Shown one piece after another: positions 26,954 to 37,047 of a stretch of 64,000 nt of DNA; position 1 is the stretch's first letter; the number at the start of each line of letters is the position of its first letter. The stretch is from assembly GCA_030651895.1 (NCBI GenBank), contig JAUSBR010000010.1, forward strand, positions 62,001 through 126,000. The letters run 5' to 3'. The stretch comes from Sideroxyarcus sp. (GTDB taxonomy: Bacteria; Pseudomonadota; Gammaproteobacteria; Burkholderiales; Gallionellaceae). The notes under the pieces were generated by a model, which was not told the origin of the DNA, made no database searches, and saw nothing but the letters and a program-made list of their open reading frames with translations. The position numbers were made by a program, and so were the translations under genes.

Positions 26954-27637
26954 TCAGGCCGGATGCAGCGTGCCGTCGATCAGGCGCAGCTGGCGTTGCA
27001 TCCGTCCGGCGAGTTCGAGGTCGTGGGTGACGATGATGAAGCTGGTGTTGAACTTGGCGTTGAGGTTCTGCATCAGATCGAACAGGGCCGAAGCCGAGGC
27101 GCGATCCAGATTGCCGGTGGGCTCGTCGGCCAGCACACAGGCGGGCCGGGTGACCAGTGCGCGCGCCACAGCCACGCGCTGGCGTTCGCCGCCGGACAGC
27201 TCGGAGGGCGTATGCCGGACGCGTTGTGCCAGACCCACTTGTTCCAGCATGGCGGCGGCCTGCGGATGCGCCTCGGCGGGCTTCATGCCGCGGATCAGCA
27301 AGGGCATGGCGACGTTCTCCAACGCGGTGAATTCGGGCAACAGATGGTGGAACTGGTAGACGAAACCGAGCGAACGGTTGCGCAGATCGCCGCGCTGTGT
27401 CTCGTTCATCTTCGTCACATCCTGCCCCAAGATGCTCACGCTGCCGTCGCTGATGCTGTCCAGCCCACCCAGCAGATGCAGCAGCGTGCTCTTGCCCGAG
27501 CCGGAAGCGCCGACGATGGCGATGCGTTCGCCGCGCGCCACGTCCAGGTTCACGCCGTTGAGTACCGTGACGCTGAGATCGCCTTGAGAATAGGTTTTGC
27601 GCAGGTCGCGGCAGGAGATGACGGTATCTTTATTCAT
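26954..27637 (-). CDS. lolD: lipoprotein-releasing ABC transporter ATPase LolD
   Basis: A 227-residue ATPase of the LolCDE complex, which extracts lipoproteins from the inner membrane for delivery to LolA. It has Walker [14 protein letters not shown], a Q-loop near [13 protein letters not shown], signature LSGGERQR, Walker [12 protein letters not shown] and a switch His (VTHDLELA). The motif [14 protein letters not shown] is typical of LolD. It overlaps the upstream permease gene by eight bases. Confidence 0.95.
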   Translation of the reverse strand: MNKDTVISCRDLRKTYSQGDLSVTVLNGVNLDVARGERIAIVGASGSGKSTLLHLLGGLDSISDGSVSILGQDVTKMNETQRGDLRNRSLGFVYQFHHLLPEFTALENVAMPLLIRGMKPAEAHPQAAAMLEQVGLAQRVRHTPSELSGGERQRVAVARALVTRPACVLADEPTGNLDRASASALFDLMQNLNAKFNTSFIIVTHDLELAGRMQRQLRLIDGTLHPA

Positions 27638-28871
27638 AACGCAGTGCCTCCGCCGGTTGGATCTTGGCCGCGCGCCAGCTCGGATAGAGTGTGGCGAACA
27701 GGCTGATCAGGAAGGACATGCCTGCGACCACGAACACGTCGCCCTTTTGCAGGTCGGACGGCAGCTCGCTGATGTAGTAGAACTCCTTGGCCAGGAAATG
27801 CACGCCGAACAGGTTTTCGATGAAGGGGACTATCGTGCCGATGTTGAGCGCGAGCAGCATGCCGCCGAGCACCCCCAGTCCCATGCCGATCAGGCCGATG
27901 AGCATGCCTTGCACCATGAAGATCTGCATGATGCTCTTCGGTGATGCACCCAGCGTGCGCAGGATGGCGATGTCGGCCTGCTTGTCGGTCACGGCCATCA
28001 CCAGCGTGGAAACGATGTTGAACGCGGCGACCAGCACGATGAGCGAAAGGATGATGAACATCATCTTCTTCTCCATCGCCACCACGGCGAAATAGTTGGC
28101 GTTCTGGCGCGTCCAGTCGGTGAGGAAAGTGTCCTGCGGGACGCTCTGGCTCAACTCGAAAGAGACCTGCGGGGCGAGGTCGAGATTGTGCAGGCTGCCG
28201 CTGATGCCGGTGACCGCATTGCCCAGGCGGTAGAGTTTCTGCGCGTCGTTGAGATGGATCAGCGCCAGCGAGTTGTCATAAGGCGACATACCGATCTCGA
28301 AGATGCCGACCACATGGAATTGTTTCAAGCGCGGCATCATCCCGGCGGGGGTGAACTGTCCCTGCGGGGTGATCAGCAGCACGCTGTCGCCGACACGGGT
28401 GCCCATCGCGCGTGCCAGATCGACGCCGAGCACGATGCCGAATTCCCCAGCCTTCAGGTCGTTCAGCGCGCCTTTCTTCATCTTGTCGCCGACGCCGGTC
28501 AGCTTCTGTTCCGCATCGGGCAGGATACCGCGCACCATCACGCCCTCCACATTCTCGCCCAGCGACAGCATGCCCTGACCGTTGACGTAGGGCGCGGCGG
28601 CGCGAATCTCGGGATGCGCTTCGACGGTCTTCAGCACCTGCTTCCAGTCGTCGAGCTGACCGTCGCCGATGACTTGCAGATGCGGGGTGACACCGAGGAT
28701 GCGCGCGCGAATCTCTTTCTGGAAACCGTTCATCACCGACAACACCACGATCAGCGCCATCACCCCCAGCCCGATACCCATCATGGAGATCAGCGAGATG
28801 AAAGAGATGAAATGGTTGCGGCGCTTGGCGCGGGTATAACGCAGGCCGATGAAGAGTTCGTAGGGTTGCAA
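27630..28871 (-). CDS. lolC: lipoprotein-releasing ABC transporter permease (LolC/LolE family)
   Basis: A 413-residue permease with an N-terminal TM preceded by [28 protein letters not shown], a large periplasmic MacB-like domain and three C-terminal TMs ([43 protein letters not shown]). Only one permease accompanies lolD, as in Proteobacteria with a LolF-type homodimer, so the C versus E label is nominal. The start appears to be a TTG at 28871, because an in-frame TAG lies just upstream with no ATG or GTG between; ribosome binding is weak. Confidence 0.92.
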   Translation of the reverse strand: MQPYELFIGLRYTRAKRRNHFISFISLISMMGIGLGVMALIVVLSVMNGFQKEIRARILGVTPHLQVIGDGQLDDWKQVLKTVEAHPEIRAAAPYVNGQGMLSLGENVEGVMVRGILPDAEQKLTGVGDKMKKGALNDLKAGEFGIVLGVDLARAMGTRVGDSVLLITPQGQFTPAGMMPRLKQFHVVGIFEIGMSPYDNSLALIHLNDAQKLYRLGNAVTGISGSLHNLDLAPQVSFELSQSVPQDTFLTDWTRQNANYFAVVAMEKKMMFIILSLIVLVAAFNIVSTLVMAVTDKQADIAILRTLGASPKSIMQIFMVQGMLIGLIGMGLGVLGGMLLALNIGTIVPFIENLFGVHFLAKEFYYISELPSDLQKGDVFVVAGMSFLISLFATLYPSWRAAKIQPAEALRYE

Positions 28872-29052
28872 GGCGACGGCTCGGAATATTGACGGGCGCT
28901 AGTGTGCCATAAGTGCCGAGGAGGCGGGATGGCAATGCGCACATGAATCTTCTCCTGACTGCGGAAAGAGTGCAGGGGGCTGGGCGGGGTTGGGGTTGTG
29001 AAAGAGGGGGCGGTGAAGACAGACTACAGAAATGTAAGCGATTTCAGGCGGT

Positions 29053-29539
<487 letters not shown>

Positions 29540-29730
29540 GTCCAATACGGTAGAGGCTGGGTGCAGTGGATTCTACACCAAAGCTTTTGGTCAGACGCCA
29601 GCGCTGCGAGCGGGTTGTCTGCCGTCATCTAGCTGTTTATACCCGAGTAGGGAAGTTTGCAAAATATATTCGACCCCTTAGTTGAGCGATGTGGGCCGGG
29701 CAGGCCGCTTATGAGCGAGCCTGAAGTAGG

Positions 29731-30453
29731 ATGACGGAGGTGTGGATGGGGGGGGTAAATAAATCTGTCCCCATTTTCTTGTGCAAAACGTGGCGTTACT
29801 TGCAGGCTCAAGGCATCGCGTGCGGCAAACACAGAGTCGCAAGATTGCGTAAGTCGGCAGGTATCGAAGCACAGCGTAAACGCCGCTTCAGAGTGATGGT
29901 AGAACACCATCACACGCCAAAGGCAGTGCCTGATTTGTTGCAACGCCAATTCAGCCGCGACGAGCCCAATCGTGCATGGGTAGGCGACATGACTTTTATC
30001 CGCACACGGCAAGGCTGGTTACATCTGGTGGTATTGTTGGACTTGTTCTCACGCAAGGTGGTGGGTTGGTCTATGGGAGATCGTGCGACGACGGCATTGC
30101 ATCAAGCCGCACTAACGATGGCCATCACACAACGCAGACCCGAACCGGGCCTAGTGCACCATACTGACCGGGGCACGGTATACAGCGCGCCCATCTATCG
30201 AGAACAGCTGGCACAAGCTCAGATGCGGCCTAGCATGAATGGTCGAAAGACGGCGTACGACAATGCAGTGGCGGAGAGCTTCTTCTCTAACCTGAAGAAT
30301 GAGTGGGTACACCATCACGACTTCATAACCAGAGAGGATGCGAAGCTGGCGATATTCGATTACATCGAATGCTTTTATAATCGAAACAGAATTCATCAGT
30401 CGCTCGGCTATAAAACGCCTGATGAGGTGGAGCGCTTGTACTATGGTGCTTAA
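29731..30453 (+). pseudogene. IS3-family transposase OrfB, 5'-truncated
   Basis: The open frame has 240 codons, but the first 18 or so are unrelated flank. Transposase homology starts around 29785 (WRYLQAQGIACGKHRVARLRKSAGI, the end of the HTH_21 region). The integrase core is complete: VGDMTFIRT, HTDRGTVY and NAVAESFF give the DDE triad with 35 residues between the second Asp and the Glu. The C-terminus is normal (NRNRIHQSLGYKTPDEVE). OrfA and the start of OrfB are missing, so autonomous transposition is unlikely. Normal-length OrfB is about 270-290 residues. Confidence 0.8.
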
Positions 30454-30486
30454 TTTAACTGTCTACGAAATGCGGGTTACCTCAAG

Positions 30487-30539
30487 CTGACCCCTTTAGT
30501 TCCTTTAGTTCGGAAAATCGAACCTGACCCCTTTAGTTC
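30487..30539 (+). repeat. 16-bp direct repeats with small hairpin
   Basis: Two exact copies of CTGACCCCTTTAGTTC (30487-30502, 30524-30539) and a partial copy CTTTAGTTC (30503-30511). Between them GTTCG and CGAAC (30508-30512, 30519-30523) can pair. Confidence 0.8.
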
Positions 30540-31460
30540 TCATTTGTTATCCCCTTTTGCTTGTGCTGCGGGCTTCAGAATCTTTGCGATAAATCTATTA
30601 TCCGAGTCTTTGGTTTCTAGCAGTCTGCACGGCGTGCCTTGCATCATTTGCGCAGACTGATGGGTCACGAAATTCAACTTGCTAAACCTTCGTCGTAATG
30701 CCATAACCTCATTAGTTTTCAAATCCATGATAATTAGTTCACTACCCACAATTCCAAGCTCTCGATTTTCCAAGGGAGAATTGCGGAAAGTAAACCCGTA
30801 GCGCGCATCAGATTTTTCAATCGGGTAATGACCTAGCCCCCAAGGCGGCACTCTGATAGAGAGTTTGGGATCAATGGCATAGTGAACTAGCTGCGTGCTC
30901 GTTTGTGATCCTTGTACAAACTCAACCGCATCAACGTATTGGTATATTCCATTAAATGTCGCAACGAAAAGTCCAGGAGTCGGACCACTCGCCTCATCCC
31001 ATAAGGGCGGAGTGCTCTTGATGTCTGGTTGTGACCGCATGATCTTTATCCCATCCACCCCCTCAACAGTGCGGAACACGAAGTCCCCTTCGGCTTTCTC
31101 GCACAACGCCTTGAAGTAACTTTCTGCCGTCATCATCCGGTTGTACTCCGTCTTGAGCGTGTCATGCGGCGCAGGCAATTTGATCGAATAGGCAAACCGA
31201 CCTTCCTCCGTCGCCAGCGGGTCGGCGGGTTTGATCTTGAGAATGTCGCAACGGGTGTTGGTGACCATGCTCAGCGGTTGCGATTTGGTTGTGTCCAGAT
31301 AAGGGCCGAGCCCTTCTCTTTTGCACTCTGCATCGATGTCCGCCATGATGTCGCGAAACTCCTGACCCACGGTGGTGGCGCAGCCGGTGATGGTGGTGCC
31401 CAGCATTATCAGCAGGCCAAGTTTGGCGAGTCGTTTCATCATTCCGTTTTGCTTGTTCAT
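30540..31460 (-). CDS. hypothetical lipoprotein
   Basis: A 306-residue protein with a lipoprotein signal peptide: basic start (MNKQNGMMKRLAKL), hydrophobic core (GLLIMLGTTI) and lipobox TITGC. The frame is open to 31688, but the ATG at 31460 has an AGGGA site and gives the signal peptide directly. The mature part has two further Cys in the N-terminal third (ECKREG, TRCDILK) and a predicted mostly beta C-terminal region. No family is recognised. Its stop abuts the repeat cluster left by the IS element. Confidence 0.7.
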   Translation of the reverse strand: MNKQNGMMKRLAKLGLLIMLGTTITGCATTVGQEFRDIMADIDAECKREGLGPYLDTTKSQPLSMVTNTRCDILKIKPADPLATEEGRFAYSIKLPAPHDTLKTEYNRMMTAESYFKALCEKAEGDFVFRTVEGVDGIKIMRSQPDIKSTPPLWDEASGPTPGLFVATFNGIYQYVDAVEFVQGSQTSTQLVHYAIDPKLSIRVPPWGLGHYPIEKSDARYGFTFRNSPLENRELGIVGSELIIMDLKTNEVMALRRRFSKLNFVTHQSAQMMQGTPCRLLETKDSDNRFIAKILKPAAQAKGDNK

Positions 31461-31578
31461 GCTGCTTCCCTGAAAATAGATTAGGTGCGAATAGTCGAAA
31501 CATTCACAAACGCTGGCGCGCAAACTAACCCGCAACGCATGCATGGTCAATATGTCTCGCGGTCTATATATCCGGCTA

Positions 31579-31595
31579 GTACGTCCTCCACGTAC
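31579..31595. promoter_or_regulatory. inverted repeat in divergent intergenic region
   Basis: GTACGT and ACGTAC flank CCTCC between the divergent lipoprotein and RpfE-like genes. It could be an operator; support is limited to symmetry and position. Confidence 0.25.
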
Positions 31596-31638
31596 CTGAA
31601 TTGCTGTGAGTCCGGCCTGTCCTGTTAAACTTCTTCGC

Positions 31639-32628
31639 ATGAACCATCTCCATCTGCTCATTCCCGACCTGTTCCCCCCGCAAGACATTGCCGCCGAAGT
31701 CTGTGTCGATCTGCCTTTGCCCGTGCTGGAAAAGATGCTGGCGCGGGCCGAGGCAAGTGCCGCGCCCGCAGCGACGCCAGAAGAATGGTTGTGTGCTGTG
31801 TTCGGAGTGCAGGCTGTCGCGCCGGTGCGTGCCGCCGCCGCCGGGCTGGATACGAGCGAGGGCTACTGGCTGTGTGCCGATCCGGTGAACCTGCAGCTGC
31901 ATCGCGCGCAGATGATGTTGATTCCCGAGGTGGGGGCGACGCAGGCTGAGGCTGCGTCGCTGTGCGACAACCTCAACTCGCATTTCGCCGGGCAGGGGAT
32001 GAGCTTCTTTGCTCCGCACCCGCAGCGCTGGTATGTGCAGTTGACTCAAGAACCGCAATTGACTACCACGCCGCTGCGACAAGCGGCCTGGCAGGATGCC
32101 AGGTTCCATCAGCCGCAGGGGGCGGATACCCTGCATTGGCAGCGGATGATGACCGAGCTGCAGATGCTGTTGTTTGCCCATCCTGTCAATCAGGCGCGGG
32201 AGGCACGCGGCGAGGTGCTCATCAGCAGTTTGTGGCTGTGGGGCGGGGGGCGGGCGATGCCGTTGAACGCTGCATACGATGTGCTTGGCGGCGATAGCGA
32301 TGTCGGTCTGGCGTTCGCGCGGGCGGCCGGAATCGCGCAGGCCGTGTCGCTGGAAGATATGTTGCATACCAAGGGCGCGAGCGGTCTGTGGGTGAGCGAA
32401 ACGATGAGCGGCGCGCGGCAACGCGGTGACTATCACGCCTGGCGTGAAGCGGTGCTGCAGCTTGATATGGATTGCGCGTTGCTATCGCAGGCATTGCGGG
32501 CAGGGCGCTTGCAACGGCTGACACTGGAAGTGTTGAGTGTGAATGGAACACAGCGTTTCGAATCGACACGTTCTTCGGCCTGGAAGTTCTGGCGACCCGT
32601 GCGCGCTCTGGCGCGGTATGCGGTGTAG
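31639..32628 (+). CDS. RpfE-type conserved hypothetical protein
   Basis: A 329-residue protein resembling the betaproteobacterial family labelled RpfE-like regulatory or COG4255, sometimes misnamed phosphoglycerate mutase. It starts with MNHLHLLIPDLF and has the conserved central SSLWLWGGGRAM and MTELQMLLFAHPVN. The frame is open from 31606; the ATG at 31639 fits the family start. No signal peptide or TM. Function unknown. A 30-base gap precedes the MscS gene. Confidence 0.6.
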   Translation: MNHLHLLIPDLFPPQDIAAEVCVDLPLPVLEKMLARAEASAAPAATPEEWLCAVFGVQAVAPVRAAAAGLDTSEGYWLCADPVNLQLHRAQMMLIPEVGATQAEAASLCDNLNSHFAGQGMSFFAPHPQRWYVQLTQEPQLTTTPLRQAAWQDARFHQPQGADTLHWQRMMTELQMLLFAHPVNQAREARGEVLISSLWLWGGGRAMPLNAAYDVLGGDSDVGLAFARAAGIAQAVSLEDMLHTKGASGLWVSETMSGARQRGDYHAWREAVLQLDMDCALLSQALRAGRLQRLTLEVLSVNGTQRFESTRSSAWKFWRPVRALARYAV

Positions 32629-32658
32629 AATCAGGGCGACCTTGAGCGGAGCGGCACT

Positions 32659-34200
32659 ATGGAATTCTGGGACAAACTGATGGGGTTCTTCTGGGGCGCG
32701 GAGTCGTTGCCTTTGCTGGTGATGGTGCTGTGCGTCTGGGCGCTGCTGTTCCATTTCCGTCGCGAAGAGCGCGCCAATCTCGTCAACACGGTCGGCTTCT
32801 TCTTCGTTTGCCTGTTCGGGCAATTCATCGCGGGTCTGTTGCATGCCATGGATCTGGGCCGTGCTGCCGCCGTGACACACGAGGTGTTCGTCATCGGCGC
32901 CGGGGTGGCGGTCATCCGCCTGTGGGGGCAACTGGTCTTCCGCGTCCTGCTGCCCGCCGTCAAACTCACCCCGCCGCGCATCACCGAGGACATCTTCGTC
33001 ATCATCGCCTACATCGCCTGGTTCATGGTGCGGCTGCGTTATGCCGGACTCGACTTGGGCAGCATCCTGGCGACTTCTGCGATGATCACAGCGGTGGTTG
33101 CGTTCGCCATGCAGGACACCTTGGGCAACATCCTCGGCGGTCTGGCGCTGCAACTGGACAACTCCGTCGAAGTCGGCGACTGGATCAAGGTGGACGACAT
33201 CTCCGGCCGCGTGGTGGATATCCGCTGGCGTTCGACGCTGGTGGAGACGCGCAACTGGGAGACGGTGGTCTTCCCCAACAGCCAGTTGATGAAGAACAAG
33301 TTCATGGTGCTCGGGAGGCGTACCGACCAGCCGGTGCAGTGGCGGCGCTGGGTGTGGTTCAACGTCAGTCTGGATGTCGCGCCGACCCGGGTGGTGAGTG
33401 TGGTGGAGGATTCCATCCTGCATACCGATATCGCCAATGTCGCAAAGAACCCCGCGCCGAACTGCCTTCTGATGGATATGGACAGCAAGGGCTACGCGCG
33501 CTACGCCCTGCGTTACTGGCTGACCGATCTGGCGCCGGACGATCCCACCGATGCCATGATCCGTTGGCACATCATGACCGCCCTGCAGCGCGCAGGCATC
33601 AAGCTGGCGCTGGAAGAGAAGAGCCTCCATATCACCAAGGAGAACGAGAAATACGACGAGGTGGTACACCACCGCGAAGTGCTGTTGCGCATCAAGACCT
33701 TGCGCAAGGTCGAGCTGTTCTCGCAACTCAATGATGACGAGCTCAAAGGGCTGGCGGAGCGGCTGCGCTATTCGCCGTTCGCCAAGGGCAACATCATCGC
33801 CAAACAGGGGGATGTGAAGTCGCATTGGCTGTATGTCATCATCAACGGCGAGGCCGAGGTGTTCGTCGATCTGTCCAACGGCAAGCGCCGTACCGTGCGC
33901 ACGCTGGGGCGCGGCGATTTCTTCGGCGAGATGGGGCTGTTGACCGGTGCACCAAGGACGGCTTCGGTCATCGCCAAGACCGATGTGGAGTGTTACCGCA
34001 TCGACAAGGACGTGGTGGAAGAGCTGTTGCAGGCGCGCCCGGGCATTGCCGACGAGATATCGCATATCCTGGTCGCGCGCCGGGCCGAGCTGGACATTGC
34101 GCTGCAGAATCTGGATGCGACCGGGAAGCATCAGGACCTGACACAGCAGCGCTACGAGATCCTGGAGACCATCAAGCGCTTCTTCTCGCTGGGAAATTAA
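32659..34200 (+). CDS. MscS-family channel with C-terminal cyclic nucleotide-binding domain
   Basis: A 513-residue inner-membrane channel. Four TM segments are followed by the MscS pore-helix and beta domain (ILATSAMITAVVAFAMQDTLGNILGGLALQLDNSVEVGDWI, VVFPNSQLMKNKF). A cNMP-binding domain occupies about residues 355-470, with phosphate-binding cassette GEMGLLTGAPRTAS, where the Arg and Ser usually hold the cyclic phosphate. This is the bCNG architecture, an MscS relative gated or tuned by ligand rather than only by tension. The C-tail is helical. The ATG is 30 bases after the preceding stop. Confidence 0.88.
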   Translation: MEFWDKLMGFFWGAESLPLLVMVLCVWALLFHFRREERANLVNTVGFFFVCLFGQFIAGLLHAMDLGRAAAVTHEVFVIGAGVAVIRLWGQLVFRVLLPAVKLTPPRITEDIFVIIAYIAWFMVRLRYAGLDLGSILATSAMITAVVAFAMQDTLGNILGGLALQLDNSVEVGDWIKVDDISGRVVDIRWRSTLVETRNWETVVFPNSQLMKNKFMVLGRRTDQPVQWRRWVWFNVSLDVAPTRVVSVVEDSILHTDIANVAKNPAPNCLLMDMDSKGYARYALRYWLTDLAPDDPTDAMIRWHIMTALQRAGIKLALEEKSLHITKENEKYDEVVHHREVLLRIKTLRKVELFSQLNDDELKGLAERLRYSPFAKGNIIAKQGDVKSHWLYVIINGEAEVFVDLSNGKRRTVRTLGRGDFFGEMGLLTGAPRTASVIAKTDVECYRIDKDVVEELLQARPGIADEISHILVARRAELDIALQNLDATGKHQDLTQQRYEILETIKRFFSLGN

Positions 34201-34274
34201 CCTACTGACATTTGGGCTTATTCCAGAGGCGCTGTTGCGGTATCATTCGTTCCGGGCAATTTGAGATAGAACAC

Positions 34275-35243
34275 ATGAAAGTCACTTTTCTGGATTTCGA
34301 GCAGCAGGTCTCCGAGCTGGAGAACAAGATCGAACAACTGCGTTACGTGCAGGACGATTCCGCACTTGATATCTCCGACGAGATCGGCAGATTGCAGAAG
34401 AAGAGCCAATCGCTGACCAAGGACATCTACGCCAAGCTCACGCCCTGGCAGATCTCGCAGGTCTCGCGCCACCCGCAACGCCCCTATACGCTGGACTACA
34501 TCCAGCACCTGTTCACCGATTTCGAAGAATTGCACGGCGACCGCGCCTATGCCGACGATCCCGCCATCGTGGGCGGTCTGGCCCGTTTCAACGGCCAGAG
34601 CGTGATGGTCATCGGCCACCAGAAGGGCCGCGACACCAAGGAACGCCAGTACCGCAACTTCGGCATGCCGCGTCCGGAAGGCTACCGCAAGGCGATGCGC
34701 CTGATGCGTCTGGCCGAGAAGTTCGGCATCCCCATCATGACCTTCATCGACACTCCGGGCGCCTATCCCGGCGTGGGCGCGGAAGAGCGCGGCCAGTCCG
34801 AGGCCATCGGCAAGAATCTCTATGTGATGGCCGAACTGCGCACCCCCATCATCTGCACCATCATCGGCGAGGGCGGTTCCGGCGGTGCGCTGGCCATTGC
34901 GGTCGGCGATGCCATGCTGATGCTGCAATATGCGACCTATTCCGTTATCTCGCCCGAAGGCTGCGCTTCCATCCTGTGGAAGAGTGCGGACAAGGCATCC
35001 GAGGCGGCCGAGACGCTGGGCATCACCGCGACGCGCCTGAAGACGCTGGGTCTGGTCGACAAGATCATCAGCGAGCCTTTGGGCGGCGCACACCGCGACT
35101 ATGCGGCGATGATGCAGACCTTGAAGAAATCCTTGCAGGACACGCTCAACCAGGTTCAGGCACAGGCTCCCGGCGAGATGTTGCAAGCCCGCTTCAATCG
35201 CTTGATGAGCTATGGCAAGTACAAGGAAATCGAGCTTAACTGA
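34275..35243 (+). CDS. accA: acetyl-CoA carboxylase carboxyltransferase subunit alpha
   Basis: A 322-residue alpha subunit of the carboxyltransferase that transfers CO2 from biotin to acetyl-CoA, the first step of fatty-acid synthesis. It opens [23 protein letters not shown] and has [51 protein letters not shown] and [14 protein letters not shown]. Length matches E. coli AccA (319). The frame is open upstream to 34212, but the ATG at 34275 is the family start. The tilS ATG lies 32 bases inside its 3' end. Confidence 0.95.
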   Translation: MKVTFLDFEQQVSELENKIEQLRYVQDDSALDISDEIGRLQKKSQSLTKDIYAKLTPWQISQVSRHPQRPYTLDYIQHLFTDFEELHGDRAYADDPAIVGGLARFNGQSVMVIGHQKGRDTKERQYRNFGMPRPEGYRKAMRLMRLAEKFGIPIMTFIDTPGAYPGVGAEERGQSEAIGKNLYVMAELRTPIICTIIGEGGSGGALAIAVGDAMLMLQYATYSVISPEGCASILWKSADKASEAAETLGITATRLKTLGLVDKIISEPLGGAHRDYAAMMQTLKKSLQDTLNQVQAQAPGEMLQARFNRLMSYGKYKEIELN

Positions 35244-37047
35244 TCACGTTGCGGAGCATCTCGCTCCGCATCTTCCCAAGCATTCCCACATCCTGATCGG
35301 CTTGAGCGGCGGAATCGACTCCGTCGTTCTGCTGCATTTGCTGCATTCCATCGCGCCGCGTTTCGGCTGGCGACTTTCCGCCCTGCATGTCCATCATGGC
35401 ATCAGCCTGAACGCCAATGCCTGGGCTGAGTTCTGTGCCGGGCTCTGCGCCCGCTACGGCATCCGTTTGCATATCGAGCGTGTCGACATCGCCCCTTTGC
35501 GAGACGAACACGGCATCGAGGCTGCCGCGCGCAAATTGCGCCATGCCGCCTTTGCCGCACAGGACTGCGATTTCGTCGCGCTTGCGCACCACGCCGACGA
35601 TCAGGCCGAGACTTTGCTGCTGCAACTGTTGCGCGGGGCGGGGGTGAAGGGCGTGGCGGCGATGCCGTTCATCAAGGCGGGGCGGCCTGCCATGGTCCGC
35701 CCTTTGCTGGAGACGACTCGCTCTGAACTGGAAGGCTATGCGCGACAGCACGACTTGAGCTGGATCGAGGACGAGAGCAACGCCGACGACAGCTACCCGC
35801 GCAATTTCCTGCGCCATCGTCTGTTGCCGCTGCTGGCTGAGCGTTTTCCGGCCTGGCGTGAAACTTTGCCGCGCAGCGCCGGTCATTTTGCCGAAGCGGC
35901 CGAATTGCAGGACGAGCTGGCACAGATCGATGCGCAGGGTGCTGTGTCGGAAGGATCACTCGATATCGCCGTGCTGCGGAAGTTGTCTGCGGCGCGTTCC
36001 CGCAACCTGTTGAGGTATTTCCTGCATGCGCAGGACGCGCCGATGCCGCAGGCCGCGCAACTGGAAAATATGTTGAACCAGCTGCTGGAGGCGCGCGGTG
36101 ATGCTTCGGTGTGCGTCGAGTACGGTGGATGGGAGGTGCGGCGCTATCAGGATCGCGTCCATGCGCAGCCGTCTTCGAGCGGGTTCGATCGCGAGTACTC
36201 CGTTGTCTGGAAAGGAGAAAATGAACTGTTCTGGCCTGCTTTGGGCGAGAAAGTCTGTTTTCGACAGGTGATGGGGCAGGGGATCAGTCTAGCGAAGTTG
36301 AGCTCCGGCAAAGTCGAGTTGCGCCTGCGCAGCGGTGGCGAATCGTTGCGCCCCCGCAACGGCGCGTCCACACGCAGCCTGAAGAACCTGCTGCAGGAGC
36401 AGCAGGTGCCCCCTTGGCAGCGGGAACGCCTGCCTTTGCTGTATTGCGGCGACGAGCTGGTGTGCGTGTTGGGAGTGGCTATTGCGGCAGGCTTTCAGGC
36501 CGCTGATTCCGAGCCGGGGATCGTGCCCGGATGGGCTTCCGGACTGCGACAGGGCGGGCAAACCCTGCTAGAATCGCGCCCTCAGAATTTTCTGATTTCA
36601 AATCACTACTTGGAGAGAAGCATGGCTGTCGAATGTACCCTTTCAATCATCAAACCCGATGCCGTGGCGAAGAACGTCATCGGCAAGATCTACTCCCGTT
36701 TCGAGAGCAACGGCCTGAAGATCGTCGCATCCCAGATGCGTCACCTGTCGCGCACCGAAGCAGAAGGTTTCTACGCTGTGCACAAGGCCCGTCCTTTCTT
36801 CAAGGATCTGGTCGACTTCATGATCTCCGGTCCCGTGATGATCCAGGTGCTGGAAGGCGACAACGCCGTTCAGAAAAACCGTGACCTGATGGGCGCGACC
36901 GATCCGAAGAAGGCAGAGAAGGGCACCATCCGCGCCGACTTCGCCGACAGCATCGACGCCAACGCCGTGCACGGTTCCGACTCCGCCGAAAACGCGAAGA
37001 TCGAGATCGCTTACTTCTTCGCACCGAAGAACGTCCACTCGCGTTAA
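35212..37047 (+). CDS. tilS: tRNA(Ile)-lysidine synthetase TilS, frame open into ndk
   Basis: The enzyme makes lysidine at the wobble base of tRNA-Ile(CAU). The PP-loop ATP site is [12 protein letters not shown] (SGGIDS at residues 32-37), with [19 protein letters not shown], then the TilS substrate-binding and C-terminal domains ([26 protein letters not shown]) ending near residue 445 at IVPGW. No stop follows. The frame runs through about 25 unfamily-like residues and, at codon 471, into the ATG of ndk, ending at 37047. Either TilS-NDK is translated as a 611-residue fusion as well as free NDK, or a small deletion or sequence error removed the tilS stop. The start at 35212 overlaps accA by 32 bases. 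Confidence 0.85.
   Translation: MASTRKSSLTDHVAEHLAPHLPKHSHILIGLSGGIDSVVLLHLLHSIAPRFGWRLSALHVHHGISLNANAWAEFCAGLCARYGIRLHIERVDIAPLRDEHGIEAAARKLRHAAFAAQDCDFVALAHHADDQAETLLLQLLRGAGVKGVAAMPFIKAGRPAMVRPLLETTRSELEGYARQHDLSWIEDESNADDSYPRNFLRHRLLPLLAERFPAWRETLPRSAGHFAEAAELQDELAQIDAQGAVSEGSLDIAVLRKLSAARSRNLLRYFLHAQDAPMPQAAQLENMLNQLLEARGDASVCVEYGGWEVRRYQDRVHAQPSSSGFDREYSVVWKGENELFWPALGEKVCFRQVMGQGISLAKLSSGKVELRLRSGGESLRPRNGASTRSLKNLLQEQQVPPWQRERLPLLYCGDELVCVLGVAIAAGFQAADSEPGIVPGWASGLRQGGQTLLESRPQNFLISNHYLERSMAVECTLSIIKPDAVAKNVIGKIYSRFESNGLKIVASQMRHLSRTEAEGFYAVHKARPFFKDLVDFMISGPVMIQVLEGDNAVQKNRDLMGATDPKKAEKGTIRADFADSIDANAVHGSDSAENAKIEIAYFFAPKNVHSR
36566..36574 (+). promoter_or_regulatory. extended -10 promoter element for ndk
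   Basis: TGCTAGAAT is an extended -10 (TGn plus TAGAAT) inside the 3' end of the tilS frame, about 48 bases before the ndk ATG. It supports separate ndk transcription. Confidence 0.5.
36622..37047 (+). CDS. ndk: nucleoside diphosphate kinase
   Basis: A complete 141-residue NDK, the usual proteobacterial length. It begins [23 protein letters not shown] and contains the active-site His in NAVHGSDS, plus [21 protein letters not shown]. It balances NTP and dNTP pools by phosphate transfer. Its own GGAGAG ribosome site lies five bases before the ATG and a likely promoter is upstream, although the same frame is open from tilS. rlmN starts on the last base of its stop (TAATG). Confidence 0.95.
   Translation: MAVECTLSIIKPDAVAKNVIGKIYSRFESNGLKIVASQMRHLSRTEAEGFYAVHKARPFFKDLVDFMISGPVMIQVLEGDNAVQKNRDLMGATDPKKAEKGTIRADFADSIDANAVHGSDSAENAKIEIAYFFAPKNVHSR

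Larger units (their letters stand above)
29672..30539 (+). mobile_element. decayed IS3-family element with repeat-rich flanks
   Basis: The transposase fragment lies between related short sequences. GACCCCTTAGTT occurs at 29672 on the left, and two exact copies of CTGACCCCTTTAGTTC lie on the right (30487-30502 and 30524-30539). GGGG...TAAATAAATCTGTCCCC (to 29772) marks the left junction. No orfA is present. Boundaries are approximate. Confidence 0.55.

Noticed and set aside
28872-29052. Possible small RNA or gene upstream of lolC
   Set aside because: No ORF with a ribosome site, no tRNA fold and no terminator could be found; G-rich tract only.
32482-34131. 549-codon minus-strand frame
   Set aside because: Antisense to the MscS-cNMP channel gene, whose domains are unmistakable.
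36540-36621. Designed TilS-NDK enzyme with a functional linker
   Set aside because: The linker is not TilS- or NDK-like and contains a promoter-like -10 and the ndk ribosome site, so a lost stop is more likely than a selected fusion; kept as a finding, not as a function.
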